From Pseudomonas sp. Q2-TVG4-2 (GTDB taxonomy: Bacteria > Pseudomonadota > Gammaproteobacteria > Pseudomonadales > Pseudomonadaceae): a stretch of DNA of 64,000 nucleotides. The stretch lies in assembly GCF_013620795.1 (NCBI RefSeq), contig NZ_LGLW01000008.1:1-64000 (forward strand). Direction: 5' to 3'. Positions 7,981-18,937 of the stretch are shown in pieces (the stretch's first letter is position 1; each line of letters begins with the position of its first letter). The notes beneath the pieces are model-generated. The model ran no database searches. It saw only the letters and a list, made by a program, of their open reading frames with translations, and had not been told where the DNA came from. The translations under genes and the position numbers were made by a program.

Positions 7981-9099
7981 TCACGACTGGCTGGTACTTC
8001 CGAGCGCCGGATAATCGGTATAGCCGCGCTCGTCGCCACCATAGAAGGAATTGGAATCCCACTCGTTCAACGGCGCGCCTCGCCGAAACCGCTCCGGCAG
8101 GTCGGGATTGGAAATGAACGGACGGCCGAAGGACGCCAGATCGCATAGCCCCGCTTCGATACGCTGGCGCGCCTCGTCGGCGGTGTAATGTCCATTGCCA
8201 ATATATGGGCCTTTGAAGTTGGCTCGGATCGCATCGATCACCTGTTGAGGCCGTCCTTTTTCGAGATTGCCCTGAAAGGAATCTTCGACCACCTCGATGT
8301 ACGCGATGCCTGCCTCGTTGAGGCGCTTGGCGAACGCGCCATAGGTACCGACCGGATCGGCATCTCGCATGTCATTGAAGCTACCGGTGGGGCTGACGCG
8401 GATGCCAGTACGCTCGGCACCCCAGACGCCGATTACCGCATCGACGACCATCATTGGGAAGCGCAGGCGGTTCTCTACCGAGCCGCCATATTCATCGGTC
8501 CGCTGATTACTGTCGCTGCGAAGAAACTGGTCGATCAGATAGCCATTGGCGGCATGAATTTCCACGCCATCGAAACCCGCGCGTTTGGCATTCTCCGCGC
8601 CGATCCGGAACTGCTCCACCACTGCAGGAATTTCGTCTGTAGCCAGTGCTCGCGGTTCTGAGATATCAATCATCCCCGATTCGGCGGTGATGAACGTTTG
8701 CGCGCCTTTGGGCTTGATCGCCGAAGGGGCAACCGGTGTCTCGCCATTGGGTTGCAGTTGTGAATGAGAGATGCGCCCTACGTGCCACAGTTGAAGGTGG
8801 ATGCGCCCGCCCGCCTCATGCACTGCCGTGGTGATTTGACGCCAACCCTCGACCTGAGCATTAGAGTGAATACCGGGCGTGAACGCGTAGCCTTTGCCCT
8901 GGGGCGAGACCTGAGTGGCCTCGGCGATGATCAACCCTGCTCCGGCACGTTGACGGTAATACTCGACGTTGAGCTCGTTGGGCACGTCGCCCGGCTGCGA
9001 GGAACGCGACCGGGTCAATGGCGCCATGACGATCCGGTTGGGCAACGTCAGATCGCCCAACTTGAAACTACGAAACAAGATGTCGTTCTGTTCGCTCAT
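7981..9099 (-). CDS. nemA: Old Yellow Enzyme-family FMN oxidoreductase (alkene reductase)
   Basis: A 372-residue TIM-barrel flavoprotein of the NemA/XenB group, which reduces activated alkenes, N-ethylmaleimide and nitro compounds with NAD(P)H. Recognisable elements are LPNRIVMAPLTRSR at residue 20, LQLWHVGRISH near 104, the substrate-binding pair in FDGVEIHAANGYLIDQFLR near 178, NQRTDEYGGS, and the C-terminal FMN phosphate site LASFGRPFISNPDLPER. The length is typical. It stands alone, converging on GH15. About 264 bases upstream hold its promoter, but I see no repressor gene. It likely acts in detoxifying electrophiles. The symbol is by family resemblance. Confidence 0.88.
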   Translation of the reverse strand: MSEQNDILFRSFKLGDLTLPNRIVMAPLTRSRSSQPGDVPNELNVEYYRQRAGAGLIIAEATQVSPQGKGYAFTPGIHSNAQVEGWRQITTAVHEAGGRIHLQLWHVGRISHSQLQPNGETPVAPSAIKPKGAQTFITAESGMIDISEPRALATDEIPAVVEQFRIGAENAKRAGFDGVEIHAANGYLIDQFLRSDSNQRTDEYGGSVENRLRFPMMVVDAVIGVWGAERTGIRVSPTGSFNDMRDADPVGTYGAFAKRLNEAGIAYIEVVEDSFQGNLEKGRPQQVIDAIRANFKGPYIGNGHYTADEARQRIEAGLCDLASFGRPFISNPDLPERFRRGAPLNEWDSNSFYGGDERGYTDYPALGSTSQS

Positions 9100-9363
9100 A
9101 GATACTGTTCTCTCGGGTTAATGAAATGAGGCGCGTGGCCGGTGATGTCCCATAAAATCTGAACGCCATACCCCGAACAGCAAGTTCGACGGCCGACCAG
9201 GCTGCGCACCTGCTAGCTGCTGGATTGGGATTAACGGAACGGTTGCGCGCGACATAGAGATAGCGCAAGCCGCTGGCGCTGCATGCCGAGAATACGCTCC
9301 GGTCCCGACTGTCTGATGGCGCGCTAAGCCATATAAGCGTACCTATAAAAACGGTGTCTAGCC

Positions 9364-11365
<2,002 letters not shown>

Positions 11366-11378
11366 GGCAAAGTCCTGA

Positions 11379-11729
11379 TCAGTAAAACAAGGGAAGAACG
11401 TAGGGGAAGCCGAGCGCGACCACCACCAGAAACGCCACCAACCAGAACAGCAACTTATAGGTGGTGCGGATCTGAGGGACCGCACAGACTTCGCCCGGCG
11501 AGCAGGCCTGCGTCGGACGGAAAATACGCCGATAGGCAAAGAACATCGCGATCAGCGCTCCGCCGATGAAAATCGGTCGGTAAGGCTCCAGAATTGCCAG
11601 ATTGCTGATCCATGCCCCGCTGATGCCGAGCGTTATCAGAATGAGGGGCCCCAAGCAGCAAGCGGAGGCGACGATTGCGGCAAGCCCTCCGGTGATCAGC
11701 GCCGCACGGCCGCTTGGTGGTCCCGCCAT
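11379..11729 (-). CDS. merT: Mercuric transport protein MerT
   Basis: A 116-residue inner-membrane protein with three helices (about residues 10-35, 45-68 and 90-112). The first helix carries the paired cysteines ACCLGP (24-25), and a cytoplasmic loop holds the second pair, QACSPGEVC, as in other MerT proteins. It carries Hg(II) from MerP across the membrane to MerA. It is the first gene of the structural operon, with its ATG about 33 bases after the -10 box of the mer promoter. Confidence 0.95.
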   Translation of the reverse strand: MAGPPSGRAALITGGLAAIVASACCLGPLILITLGISGAWISNLAILEPYRPIFIGGALIAMFFAYRRIFRPTQACSPGEVCAVPQIRTTYKLLFWLVAFLVVVALGFPYVLPLFY

Positions 11730-11761
11730 GGCTTCCTTCCTATCGATGGGTGAATGACCTA

Positions 11762-11792
11762 AGCTTGATTCCGTAGCCAGCTACGGAGTCAA
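11762..11792 (-). promoter_or_regulatory. mer operator/promoter (PmerT)
   Basis: On the minus strand, -35 TTGACT (11792-11787) and -10 CAAGCT (11767-11762) are separated by 19 bases. They flank the MerR dyad TCCGTAG-CCAG-CTACGGA (11770-11787). This is the layout of the Tn501/Tn21 mer promoter (TTGACTCCGTAC, 19-base spacer). The -10 differs from the classic TAAGGT. The merR ATG is only six bases away on the other strand, so MerR bound here also controls its own gene. Confidence 0.88.
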
Positions 11793-11797
11793 GCGTT

Positions 11798-12244
11798 ATG
11801 AAAGCCAAACTCGACAATCTCACCATTGGGGTTTTCGCCAAGGCAGCCGGCGTTAACGTCGAGACCATTCGGTACTACCAGCGCAAGGGTCTATTACCCC
11901 AGCCCGAGAAACCCTACGGAAGCATCCGCCGCTACGGCGATTCGGATATCGCGCGCGTCAAGTTCATCAAGTTTTCGCAGCGTCTCGGCTTTAGCCTGGA
12001 CGAAGTGGCGCAGTTGCTTACGCTCGAAGACGGAACGCACTGCGCTGAAGCGGCGGAAATTGCAGAGCACAAGTTGGCGGATATAAGCTCTCGCTTGCAG
12101 GACTTGAAGCAGATGCATACGGTGTTATCTGAATGGGTGAGTCAATGCCGTAGTCGGGATAACGATACCCGCTGCCCACTCATCGCATCATTACATCAGG
12201 CGGCAAGCAACGCTCGCTTTGCTTGCCAAGCAACTATCGATTGA
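11798..12244 (+). CDS. merR: Mercury-responsive regulator MerR
   Basis: A 148-residue MerR-type activator/repressor. The N-terminal winged helix-turn-helix reads [20 protein letters not shown]. The dimer helix follows, and the three Hg(II)-binding cysteines are all in canonical positions: Cys82 (EDGTHC), Cys117 and Cys126 (CPLIASL). This distinguishes it from CueR, ZntR or CadR relatives. It is divergent from merTPA across a shared operator. Without Hg it represses by bending the 19-base spacer promoter; with Hg it activates. Confidence 0.95.
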   Translation: MKAKLDNLTIGVFAKAAGVNVETIRYYQRKGLLPQPEKPYGSIRRYGDSDIARVKFIKFSQRLGFSLDEVAQLLTLEDGTHCAEAAEIAEHKLADISSRLQDLKQMHTVLSEWVSQCRSRDNDTRCPLIASLHQAASNARFACQATID

Positions 12245-13091
12245 CTTTGCTCTCGGGTTCGAATGGAACCGTCTAACGGATAGACAGTATTCTGATAGAG
12301 CGTCGTTTGGACGCGAGATCCGATGCCGATCGCTCTCGGAAGGGGAAGGCGAATGCTTGGGATAACCAAGCTAAGGACCGAGCCAATCAATAACGCCATA
12401 GGTATAACTGCGACCCAAACTTTATTGCTATATCGCAGTTGTTACTTGGGCTTTTAGCTGAAGCCGATGCAAGCCTCCTAATAGTTTCTCTCTTATCAAA
12501 GAAAGCCATTTCCCAAATCAAAGGCCGCCACTCGGGTTACGTGAGAGGTAGAGAGCTTTTCGCCGCCCTCCGCCCTCCGCCCATGCTTTTCATGCTCGGT
12601 GGTTTATTCCATTGCATTTTGCCAACCACCATCTTTGGTAAATTGACCAAGGCCACCAGAAGATTCACCTTCAAAACCGCGTTTCCATAAGCATAATTAG
12701 ATGTGTCGTGCCGAGCCGTTGCAAATGCTCCGGAGGCATTCCCGTTGTCTGACGGCCGACCTGTTTTGGCAGAACGACATGCCGTAATTGTTTCGGCTAT
12801 GTTTTTTGCTAAACGCTCGGGAGACGTCAACTCAATCCTTTTATGGCATTTATCGACCGCTTATAGCCGTACATAGGTACGTCTCTCATGGTGAACGCGG
12901 TGTGTTTATTGATATCAGTAAATAAACCGTTGCCTTCGAAGTGAAGGCGTAGCCAGTGATCGAAAGTGTTTCAGCTGCAACCCCTTGGGGGTAACTTCAT
13001 GAGCGATCTCACGTGCCGCTACAACCAAGGGCCGTCGTTACCGCACCGATGGCTGAGGAGTGGGTTTCGCGCAACCACTATGGTCATCTAC
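12245..13091. other. Gene-poor spacer with possible minus-strand remnants
   Basis: About 850 bases with no convincing gene. On the minus strand at about 12240-12420 a hydrophobic stretch (VWVAVIPMALLIGSVLSLVI) reads like one membrane helix of a decayed small membrane protein. A 97-codon minus frame (12537-12830) has no ribosome site or recognisable family and an odd composition. The stretch looks like debris between the mer module and the flavoprotein. Confidence 0.4.
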
Positions 13092-13226
13092 GGGCGGATC
13101 GGTGAGCCTGAGGATGTGCCAAGGCTGCGGTCTGGCTTGCCTCGATGACTTCGAATATATCGTCGGCACGCCCTGCTTGTAGATGGCGGCATGCTGCTCG
13201 ACCCCGCTTTTCAGGAAGAAGGCTAA
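13092..13226 (+). pseudogene. Decayed C-terminus of an SDR dehydrogenase
   Basis: Read with frame changes, this stretch gives GRIGEPEDV, then AKAAVWLAS, DDFEYIVGT and finally LVDGGMLLDPAFQEEG with a TAA stop. That is the standard C-terminal block of a short-chain dehydrogenase. At least two frameshifts separate the pieces, and no upstream catalytic half is visible, so the gene is dead. It is not a simple copy of the SDR at 5212, whose tail differs. Confidence 0.65.
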
Positions 13227-13350
13227 GCGTCAGCCGCGCTGCACACGCGACAGCTACCGCATACCTGCCCAAGCCCGCTCTACAACTCGCGAATTCAAGA
13301 AAAGTTGCTTCTGACAGCCCGATGTTCATCAGTGAAAGAGGAGGAAAATC

Positions 13351-14697
13351 ATGAACAAACAATACGGACTTATTGTAATTGGCGCGGGAACGGCTGCCAT
13401 GGGGGCGGCAATGCGGGTCCAGCAGGCCGGCCGAAAAGTAGCTGTCATAGACTTTCGGCCTTTTGGCGGGACCTGCGCGCTGCGTGGCTGCGATCCCAAA
13501 AAAATGATGATCAACGGCGCCCAAGCACTGGATCATGCCCAGCGCATGCAAGGTAAAGGTGTCGCTGGCGAGGTGCGCATCGACTGGCTGGAATTGGTGG
13601 GCTTCAAGCGTAGCTTCACCGATCCGGTCCCTGAAAAGCAGGAGCGCCGGTACGCCGATAAGGGCATCGATACCTATCACGGGCGTGCCCGATTCACCGG
13701 CCCCAACACGCTCGACGTAGAAGGCCAGTCACTCGAGGCAGAGAACATCCTTATCGCTTCGGGTGCAGAGCCGATTCCGCTGGGCATTCCCGGTGAAGAA
13801 TATTTGATTACCAACGAAGGGTTCCTGACCCTGGAAAAACTGCCGAAAAAGATCGTCTTGGTCGGCGGCGGCTATATCGCCGCAGAATTTTCTAACCTTG
13901 CCGCCCGGGCGGGTGCAGAGGTGGTGGTCTTACAACGGGGCACCCGGATGTTGAAGCACTTCGATCCCGATCTGGTCGATTGGTTGATGGCGTCGTTCCA
14001 GGAAGCAGCAATCGAGGTGCGCACCGGGACGAAGGTCGAAGCCATTGAGAAGATCGGCGAGGGTTACCAGGTGCGGGCGTCTTGCGGCGAGCAAAAGCTT
14101 CAGATCGAGGCCGACTGCGTGGTCCATGCCGCCGGACGCGCACCCGATCTAAAGGCCTTGAATCTTCAGGCTGCAGGGGTCGCGACAGAAGGTGGCAAGC
14201 TTAAGCTCAACGAATACCTGCAAAGCGTCTCCAACCCGGCCGTTTACGCTGCCGGCGATGCCGCACAGGTAGGCCCTCCCCTCACCCCAGTTTCGAGCCA
14301 TGACGCCAAAGTAGTCGTAGCGAATCTACTGGAAGGCAATCGCCAGGTGCCCAACTACCAGGGCGTTCCCAGTGTAGCTTTTACGATCCCGCCTATTGCG
14401 AGCGTTGGCTTGAGCGAGGCGCAGGCGCGTGAGCAAGGTTTGAAGTTCAGTCTTAAAAGTGAGCAGGCCTCCGGCTGGTTCACCGCGCGTCAGGCCGCCG
14501 AGTCGGTTTATGGCTTCAAGGTTCTGGTCGAAGAAGAATCCGGCCGAGTGCTTGGCGCCCACTTGGTGGGGCCAAATGTCGATGAAGTGATTAATTTGTT
14601 TGCCTTGGCGATCCGTCATGGCCTGACGGCTGAGGACATCAGATCGACGATGTTTGCCTATCCAACCGGCGCCTCCGATATCGGTTATATGGTGTGA
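13351..14697 (+). CDS. Glutathione-reductase-like FAD disulfide oxidoreductase
   Basis: A 448-residue class I flavoprotein disulfide reductase. It has the FAD motif VIGAGTAAMGAA, the redox-active disulfide GGTCALRGCDPKK (Cys42, Cys47), the NAD(P) fold VLVGGGYIAAEFS near residue 170, the VYAAGDAAQVG FAD segment near 305 and a dimerisation domain. The usual C-terminal His-Glu pair (HPTxxE) that protonates the leaving thiol is replaced by AYPTGASD near residue 437, so classic glutathione or dihydrolipoamide reduction is unlikely to run in the normal way. AGGAGG precedes the ATG. It stands alone between mer and chr modules. The substrate is unknown; a role in thiol or metal stress is inferred from neighbours only. 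Confidence 0.85.
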   Translation: MNKQYGLIVIGAGTAAMGAAMRVQQAGRKVAVIDFRPFGGTCALRGCDPKKMMINGAQALDHAQRMQGKGVAGEVRIDWLELVGFKRSFTDPVPEKQERRYADKGIDTYHGRARFTGPNTLDVEGQSLEAENILIASGAEPIPLGIPGEEYLITNEGFLTLEKLPKKIVLVGGGYIAAEFSNLAARAGAEVVVLQRGTRMLKHFDPDLVDWLMASFQEAAIEVRTGTKVEAIEKIGEGYQVRASCGEQKLQIEADCVVHAAGRAPDLKALNLQAAGVATEGGKLKLNEYLQSVSNPAVYAAGDAAQVGPPLTPVSSHDAKVVVANLLEGNRQVPNYQGVPSVAFTIPPIASVGLSEAQAREQGLKFSLKSEQASGWFTARQAAESVYGFKVLVEEESGRVLGAHLVGPNVDEVINLFALAIRHGLTAEDIRSTMFAYPTGASDIGYMV

Positions 14698-15124
14698 TTG
14701 CCGATTAACTGCACTGTTTGGCTGACCGGTAGGAAACGGGTTCCTGCCTAGGTGGCAGATCACAGCCGGGAAGCGGCACTGCCATGGCGGGTTGAGGGCA
14801 CGGCGTGGTCTCAGCGAAATGTTGTTTGTCCGCTCAAACCGGGCGGTCCAGCAGAAGGAGGAGGATATTAGGGCTCGTAGCGGATGCGACAAAATGAGCA
14901 AAGCACCGCAGCACGTTCTCGACAGGCCGAGGCATTCAAACGACAGGTGATGATGTGTGGTTTAGCTGCCGGCATCCAAATGTACCTCGGCCGTCCAAGC
15001 TGTAGCCACGCAGTGGTCGCTTATGCCCAAGCCCTTTGATCTGAATCCCCGACTTCGTTCCGATCTTGGGGCTCTTCTCGAATGGCACGCGCCTGGCCAA
15101 GGCAGACTCTCCTCGGAATTGGAC
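14698..15124. other. Spacer upstream of chrB
   Basis: About 430 bases. A 51-codon plus-strand frame (14884-15039, beginning MRQNEQSTAARSRQ) and a 38-codon frame (15023-15139, MPKPFDLNPRLRSDL) read somewhat like protein but have no ribosome site or recognised family. They may be gene remnants. No terminator for the flavoprotein gene is evident. Confidence 0.35.
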
Positions 15125-15156
15125 CGGAAATGTAAGTAGCAGGCGTTACATTTCCG
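15125..15156. promoter_or_regulatory. Palindromic operator upstream of chrB (candidate ChrB site)
   Basis: CGGAAATGTAA, a 10-base spacer, then TTACATTTCCG: two perfect 11-base arms ending 16 bases before the chrB ATG. ChrB proteins regulate their own chr operons, so this is the natural binding site for ChrB. Its closeness to the start codon fits repression by blocking polymerase. The chrB ATG has no Shine-Dalgarno sequence, so the message may be short-leadered or leaderless. Confidence 0.65.
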
Positions 15157-15172
15157 TAGTAACGTCTACACA

Positions 15173-16102
15173 ATGTCCTGGATATTGCTAATACTCTCTC
15201 TGCCCACTGGAAACGCGACGGCTCGGATGCGGGCTTGGCGCTCTATTAAAACGTTGGGAGCAGCTTCGCTTCGCGACGGCGTCTATCTGTTACCTGCCCG
15301 CCCCGATCATGTCGATAAGCTGGAAGGCATTGCCCGAGATGTCCGGCAGGCTGGGGGAGTCGCTCATGTGCTGCCCACCGACGACCCGGAGGCCGACGGG
15401 TTTTCCGCACTGTTCGATCGTTCAGAAGAATACGAAGCATTGTTCTCAGCAGTTGCGGAGCTACGCAGCCGGCTCTCGCCAGACTCGGCAATGGACGTTA
15501 TGAAAGAGTCTCGAAGACTGCGTAAACGCTTTACAACGCTGTCACAGATTGATTTTTTCCCCGGCGCTGCTCTTGCTCACGCCGACAACGCGTTAAGGGA
15601 ACTGGAAACCGACGCCAGCCGAATCCTGTCGCCTGATGAGCCGCTACCTGCTTCGAATCCCATCCCTGTTCTCAAGCGTGAAGATTACCAAGGCAGAGTT
15701 TGGGCGACACGTAGCCGCCCCTGGGTGGATCGGCTGGCGAGCGCCTGGTTGATTGCGCGCTTCATCGATCCGGCCGCGCGGTTTCTATGGCTGGCTTCTC
15801 CGAACGATTGCCCCGATGACGCGCTGGGTTTCGATTTCGACGGGGCGGCGTTTACCCACGTGGCTGAAAAGGTCACCTTCGAAACTTTGCTGGCGAGCTT
15901 TGATCTGTCTCAGCCCGCTCTGCACCGGATCGGAGAAATGGTGCACTACCTAGACGTGGGCGGCCATCAGCCACCAGAGGCTTCCGGGGTTGAGTGTGTA
16001 TTGATGGGTCTTCGCGCGACCTATGGAGACGATGGGCAGCTATTGCTGGCGGCCAACATGGTCTTCGACAGCCTTTATTCAACCTACGCAAAGGGTAAGT
16101 AA
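15173..16102 (+). CDS. chrB: Chromate resistance regulator ChrB
   Basis: A 309-residue ChrB protein, a chromate-responsive regulator of chr operons. The N-terminal half (WILLILSLPTGNATARMRAWRSIK, where the arginine-rich stretch is proposed to bind DNA) is joined to the C-terminal ChrB domain. The C-terminal domain carries WATRSRPWVDRLASAWLIAR and FDFDGAAFTH, plus the conserved MVHYLDVGG helix. The length is typical. The strong palindrome just upstream suggests autoregulation. Its stop is two bases before the chrA ATG, so the two genes are one transcript. No iron-superoxide-dismutase-type chrC follows. Confidence 0.92.
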   Translation: MSWILLILSLPTGNATARMRAWRSIKTLGAASLRDGVYLLPARPDHVDKLEGIARDVRQAGGVAHVLPTDDPEADGFSALFDRSEEYEALFSAVAELRSRLSPDSAMDVMKESRRLRKRFTTLSQIDFFPGAALAHADNALRELETDASRILSPDEPLPASNPIPVLKREDYQGRVWATRSRPWVDRLASAWLIARFIDPAARFLWLASPNDCPDDALGFDFDGAAFTHVAEKVTFETLLASFDLSQPALHRIGEMVHYLDVGGHQPPEASGVECVLMGLRATYGDDGQLLLAANMVFDSLYSTYAKGK

Positions 16103-16104
16103 CC

Positions 16105-17559
16105 ATGCAAGCGTCGCCTGGCTCGAGCTCCTCGCCTGATAGTACGAAACGAAATACAGAAGAAACGGAGGGGACCAACATTAACGAGTTTGGTCACCAG
16201 ATTTCCTTCGCGGAAGCCCTGCGTGTCTGGCTGCGGATCGCGATGCTGAGTTTCGGTGGCCCTGCCGGTCAGATCGCAGTTATGCATCGTATTTTGGTAG
16301 ACGAAAAACGATGGGTCAGTGAGAACCGCTTTCTGCATGCCCTCAACTATTGCATGGTGTTGCCCGGCCCCGAGGCCCAGCAACTGGCTACCTACATCGG
16401 CTGGCTGCTGCATGGTGTCAAAGGCGGGCTCGTGGCGGGCGGCCTGTTCGTGCTACCGGGGTTCCTAAGCATTCTGGCGCTGAGTGTGCTTTACGCAGGC
16501 TTTCAGGATGCGTCCTTAGTCCAGGCGCTGTTTTTTGGCATCAAGGCAGCGGTGCTGGCGATAGTGATCCAGGCGGTTATCCGAATCGGCAAGCGCGCCC
16601 TCAAAAACGCCTACATGTACGCGCTTGCAGCCGTTGCCTTCATCGCAATCTTCTTCTTCGCTGTACCATTTCCGGTGGTAATCCTCAGTGCTGCCTTCAT
16701 CGGCCTCTTGGGACGGCATGTTGACCCAGAGCGGTTCGTGGTCATCAAAGGGCATAGTGCCCCGGAAGACGTTGATCAGGCGATCGATACCATGATGGAT
16801 GGCGGCGGGGCGCAACACACAAAAGCAACACGCAAGCGGGCCCTCAACGTACTCGCCGTTTGGTTGCCGTTGTGGTTCATACCGTTGATCGTATTGGCGG
16901 TTGCGCTAGGCAACGACAATGTTTTCACCCAGATCGGTTTTTTCTTCAGCAAGCTGGCGGTCGTCACTTTCGGTGGTGCCTACTCAGTCCTCGCTTACAT
17001 GGCTCAGGAGGCGGTGCAGAATTACAACTGGCTAGCGCCAGGTGAAATGCTGGATGGTTTGGGCATGGCGGAGACCACGCCCGGCCCTCTTATCCAGGTG
17101 GTGCAGTTTGTGGGTTTTATGGGCGCCTTCCGAGCGCCTGGGACGCTCGATCCGTTCACGGCGGGTATTCTTGCATCGATGCTTGCGACCTGGGTCACCT
17201 TTGTTCCCTGCTTTCTGTGGATTTTCCTCGGAGCGCCCTATGTGGAAAGACTGCGAGAAAATCTGGCAGTGAGCGCGGCACTATCGGCGGTGACTGCGGC
17301 GGTGGTGGGTGTCATGCTGAATTTGGCCATCTGGTTCGCAGTACACCTCGCTTTTGGGGAGGTAAATACGGTTCGAGCATTTGGTATGCAACTGCTCGTG
17401 CCGACGTGGAGCAGCGTTCAAATCGCCAATGTTGTGCTGGCGTTAGGCGCATTCATTGCCATGCTGCGCTTCAAGATCGGTATGTTACCGGTCATTCTCG
17501 TCAGCGCGCTGTTAGGTATTGGTTACTACCTGCTATTCGCAGACGCTCCGGCTATGTAG
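16105..17559 (+). CDS. chrA: Chromate transporter ChrA
   Basis: A 484-residue inner-membrane chromate efflux protein with two homologous CHR halves. Each begins with the signature: FGGPAGQIAVMH near residue 52 and FGGAYSVLAYM near residue 292. The conserved PGPEAQQLATYIG (first half) and TTPGPLIQVVQFVGF (second half) segments face the transport path. About ten hydrophobic helices are visible. The polar N-terminal 35 residues are not conserved in the family and may indicate a later start, but the ATG at 16105 is best placed after chrB. It exports chromate using the proton gradient. Confidence 0.93.
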   Translation: MQASPGSSSSPDSTKRNTEETEGTNINEFGHQISFAEALRVWLRIAMLSFGGPAGQIAVMHRILVDEKRWVSENRFLHALNYCMVLPGPEAQQLATYIGWLLHGVKGGLVAGGLFVLPGFLSILALSVLYAGFQDASLVQALFFGIKAAVLAIVIQAVIRIGKRALKNAYMYALAAVAFIAIFFFAVPFPVVILSAAFIGLLGRHVDPERFVVIKGHSAPEDVDQAIDTMMDGGGAQHTKATRKRALNVLAVWLPLWFIPLIVLAVALGNDNVFTQIGFFFSKLAVVTFGGAYSVLAYMAQEAVQNYNWLAPGEMLDGLGMAETTPGPLIQVVQFVGFMGAFRAPGTLDPFTAGILASMLATWVTFVPCFLWIFLGAPYVERLRENLAVSAALSAVTAAVVGVMLNLAIWFAVHLAFGEVNTVRAFGMQLLVPTWSSVQIANVVLALGAFIAMLRFKIGMLPVILVSALLGIGYYLLFADAPAM

Positions 17560-17646
17560 CGCGCACCAAGTGGTCAAATATCCGGCTTGTTAATCTGGTT
17601 CACCAACGAGCGGGATGAAATCAAAGTTAAAAGATCGAGGATCGTT

Positions 17647-18570
17647 ATGAATACCCCTCTGTTTAGGGCACTAGCCATCGTATCTGCGCTCCTAGTCGCG
17701 CCAATATCCATCGCTGGTGGCTCCATTGGACCGGACCTTGAGCTAATTCGAAAAGCGACGGACGCACCGGTGACGGTCAAACCGGACGGTGTCGTGCGGA
17801 TCAGCTGGCAACGCGACGATGTGCCCGTCATGGTAGATGGCGTGAAGCTGCCGGCGCCGGCAGGCCTGGGCAGCTGGGCGGCCTTTAAGGCAGTACCTGA
17901 TGGCGGTGTAATGTTGATGGGAGACACAGTGGTATTCGAGGATGAAATTACGCCTGCCATGGATGCCGCTTTCGCTCATGGCCTGGAAATCACTGCCTTG
18001 CACAACCATTTCGTGTTCGACCGCCCGCCCGTTTACTTCATGCACATCGGGGGTCATGAGCAGAGCGCCGAAAAGCTCGCCCTAGGTGTTAAAGCCATCT
18101 GGGACGCCATCAAGGCAGTGCGCAAGGAGCACGCCACCCCAGTGGAGCGTAGCTCCAGAAGTGCTTTTGAAATCACCGGTCAATATGACATCGAGTCGCT
18201 GAAAACCATTTTGGACGCCGAGGGCAGCCTCAATGGTCCGGTACTGAAATTTACCTTTGGACGCAGCGCCATGATGCACGGGGCGGACTTTGGCGAGTCG
18301 ATGGGACTGTCTACCTGGGCGGCTTTCTCGGGGAGCGAGGACCAAGCCATCGTCGACGGGGATTTCGCTATGACTGCCGACGAAGTCCAACCTGTTATGC
18401 ATGCCCTACGCAGCGCCGGCATTCACATCGTCGCCCTTCATAACCATATGATCGGCGAGACGCCACCTTATTATTTTCTGCATTACTGGGGAAGTGGCAA
18501 ACCCGAAGAACTAGCGCGAGGCGTTCGTTCCGCTTTGGACACCCAGCAAAAACCCGGCGCTGCGCACTAA
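17647..18570 (+). CDS. DUF1259 (LpqO/LppY-type) secreted protein
   Basis: A 307-residue protein with an N-terminal signal peptide (ALAIVSALLVAPISIAGG). Two repeats of the DUF1259 fold follow, each ending in a histidine-rich motif: ITALHNHFVFDRPPVYFMH near residue 117 and IVALHNHMIGETPPYYFLHY near residue 262. The paired HNH..H clusters suggest metal binding in the periplasm. The family has no established function but is often found next to chrA, as here. The ATG at 17647 is preceded by GATCGAGG. It lies 87 bases after chrA and is probably the third gene of the operon. Confidence 0.85.
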   Translation: MNTPLFRALAIVSALLVAPISIAGGSIGPDLELIRKATDAPVTVKPDGVVRISWQRDDVPVMVDGVKLPAPAGLGSWAAFKAVPDGGVMLMGDTVVFEDEITPAMDAAFAHGLEITALHNHFVFDRPPVYFMHIGGHEQSAEKLALGVKAIWDAIKAVRKEHATPVERSSRSAFEITGQYDIESLKTILDAEGSLNGPVLKFTFGRSAMMHGADFGESMGLSTWAAFSGSEDQAIVDGDFAMTADEVQPVMHALRSAGIHIVALHNHMIGETPPYYFLHYWGSGKPEELARGVRSALDTQQKPGAAH

Positions 18571-18595
18571 CGGGTCACAACGTCGATTTCTAAAT

Positions 18596-18622
18596 GCCAA
18601 AGCAGCCTGGCAATGCTTTGGC
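18596..18622 (+). terminator. Hairpin after the chr operon
   Basis: GCCAAAGCA, a 9-base loop, then TGCTTTGGC: a perfect 9-base stem 26 bases after the DUF1259 stop. The position fits a transcription stop for chrB-chrA-DUF1259. A T-run is missing, so termination strength is uncertain. Confidence 0.45.
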
Positions 18623-18937
18623 GAGAAAACTTGCCGCAACCTAACCCCCCCTGAGCCCTTGGTTTTCCTGGGGGCGTACCGTTGTTTGCAGCGCAGGACG
18701 CACAGTGTTAAGCACGTTGCGCTCGGTGACGGAGTATCTGCACACCGACTACGTCACCCTCGGCACCACGCTCGGTCCGCATCTTTCGCCACCGCTGCAC
18801 GGCACGCCTCGATCTGTGCACTAGGCTAGGTCAGCAGTGCTGAACGTTAGAAAGCTAAGCACAACAGCACCCTATCGTCTCATTGAACTGGTGCGACCAA
18901 GGTTGCCCGCAGCTGATACGTCACTGGGTAGCGTTGT

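Noticed and set aside
12537..12830. 97-codon minus-strand frame downstream of merR
   Set aside because: Odd low-complexity ending, no ribosome site and no known family; left as part of a gene-poor spacer.
15023..15139. 38-codon frame upstream of chrB
   Set aside because: Overlaps the chr palindrome and has no ribosome site; the regulatory reading is stronger.
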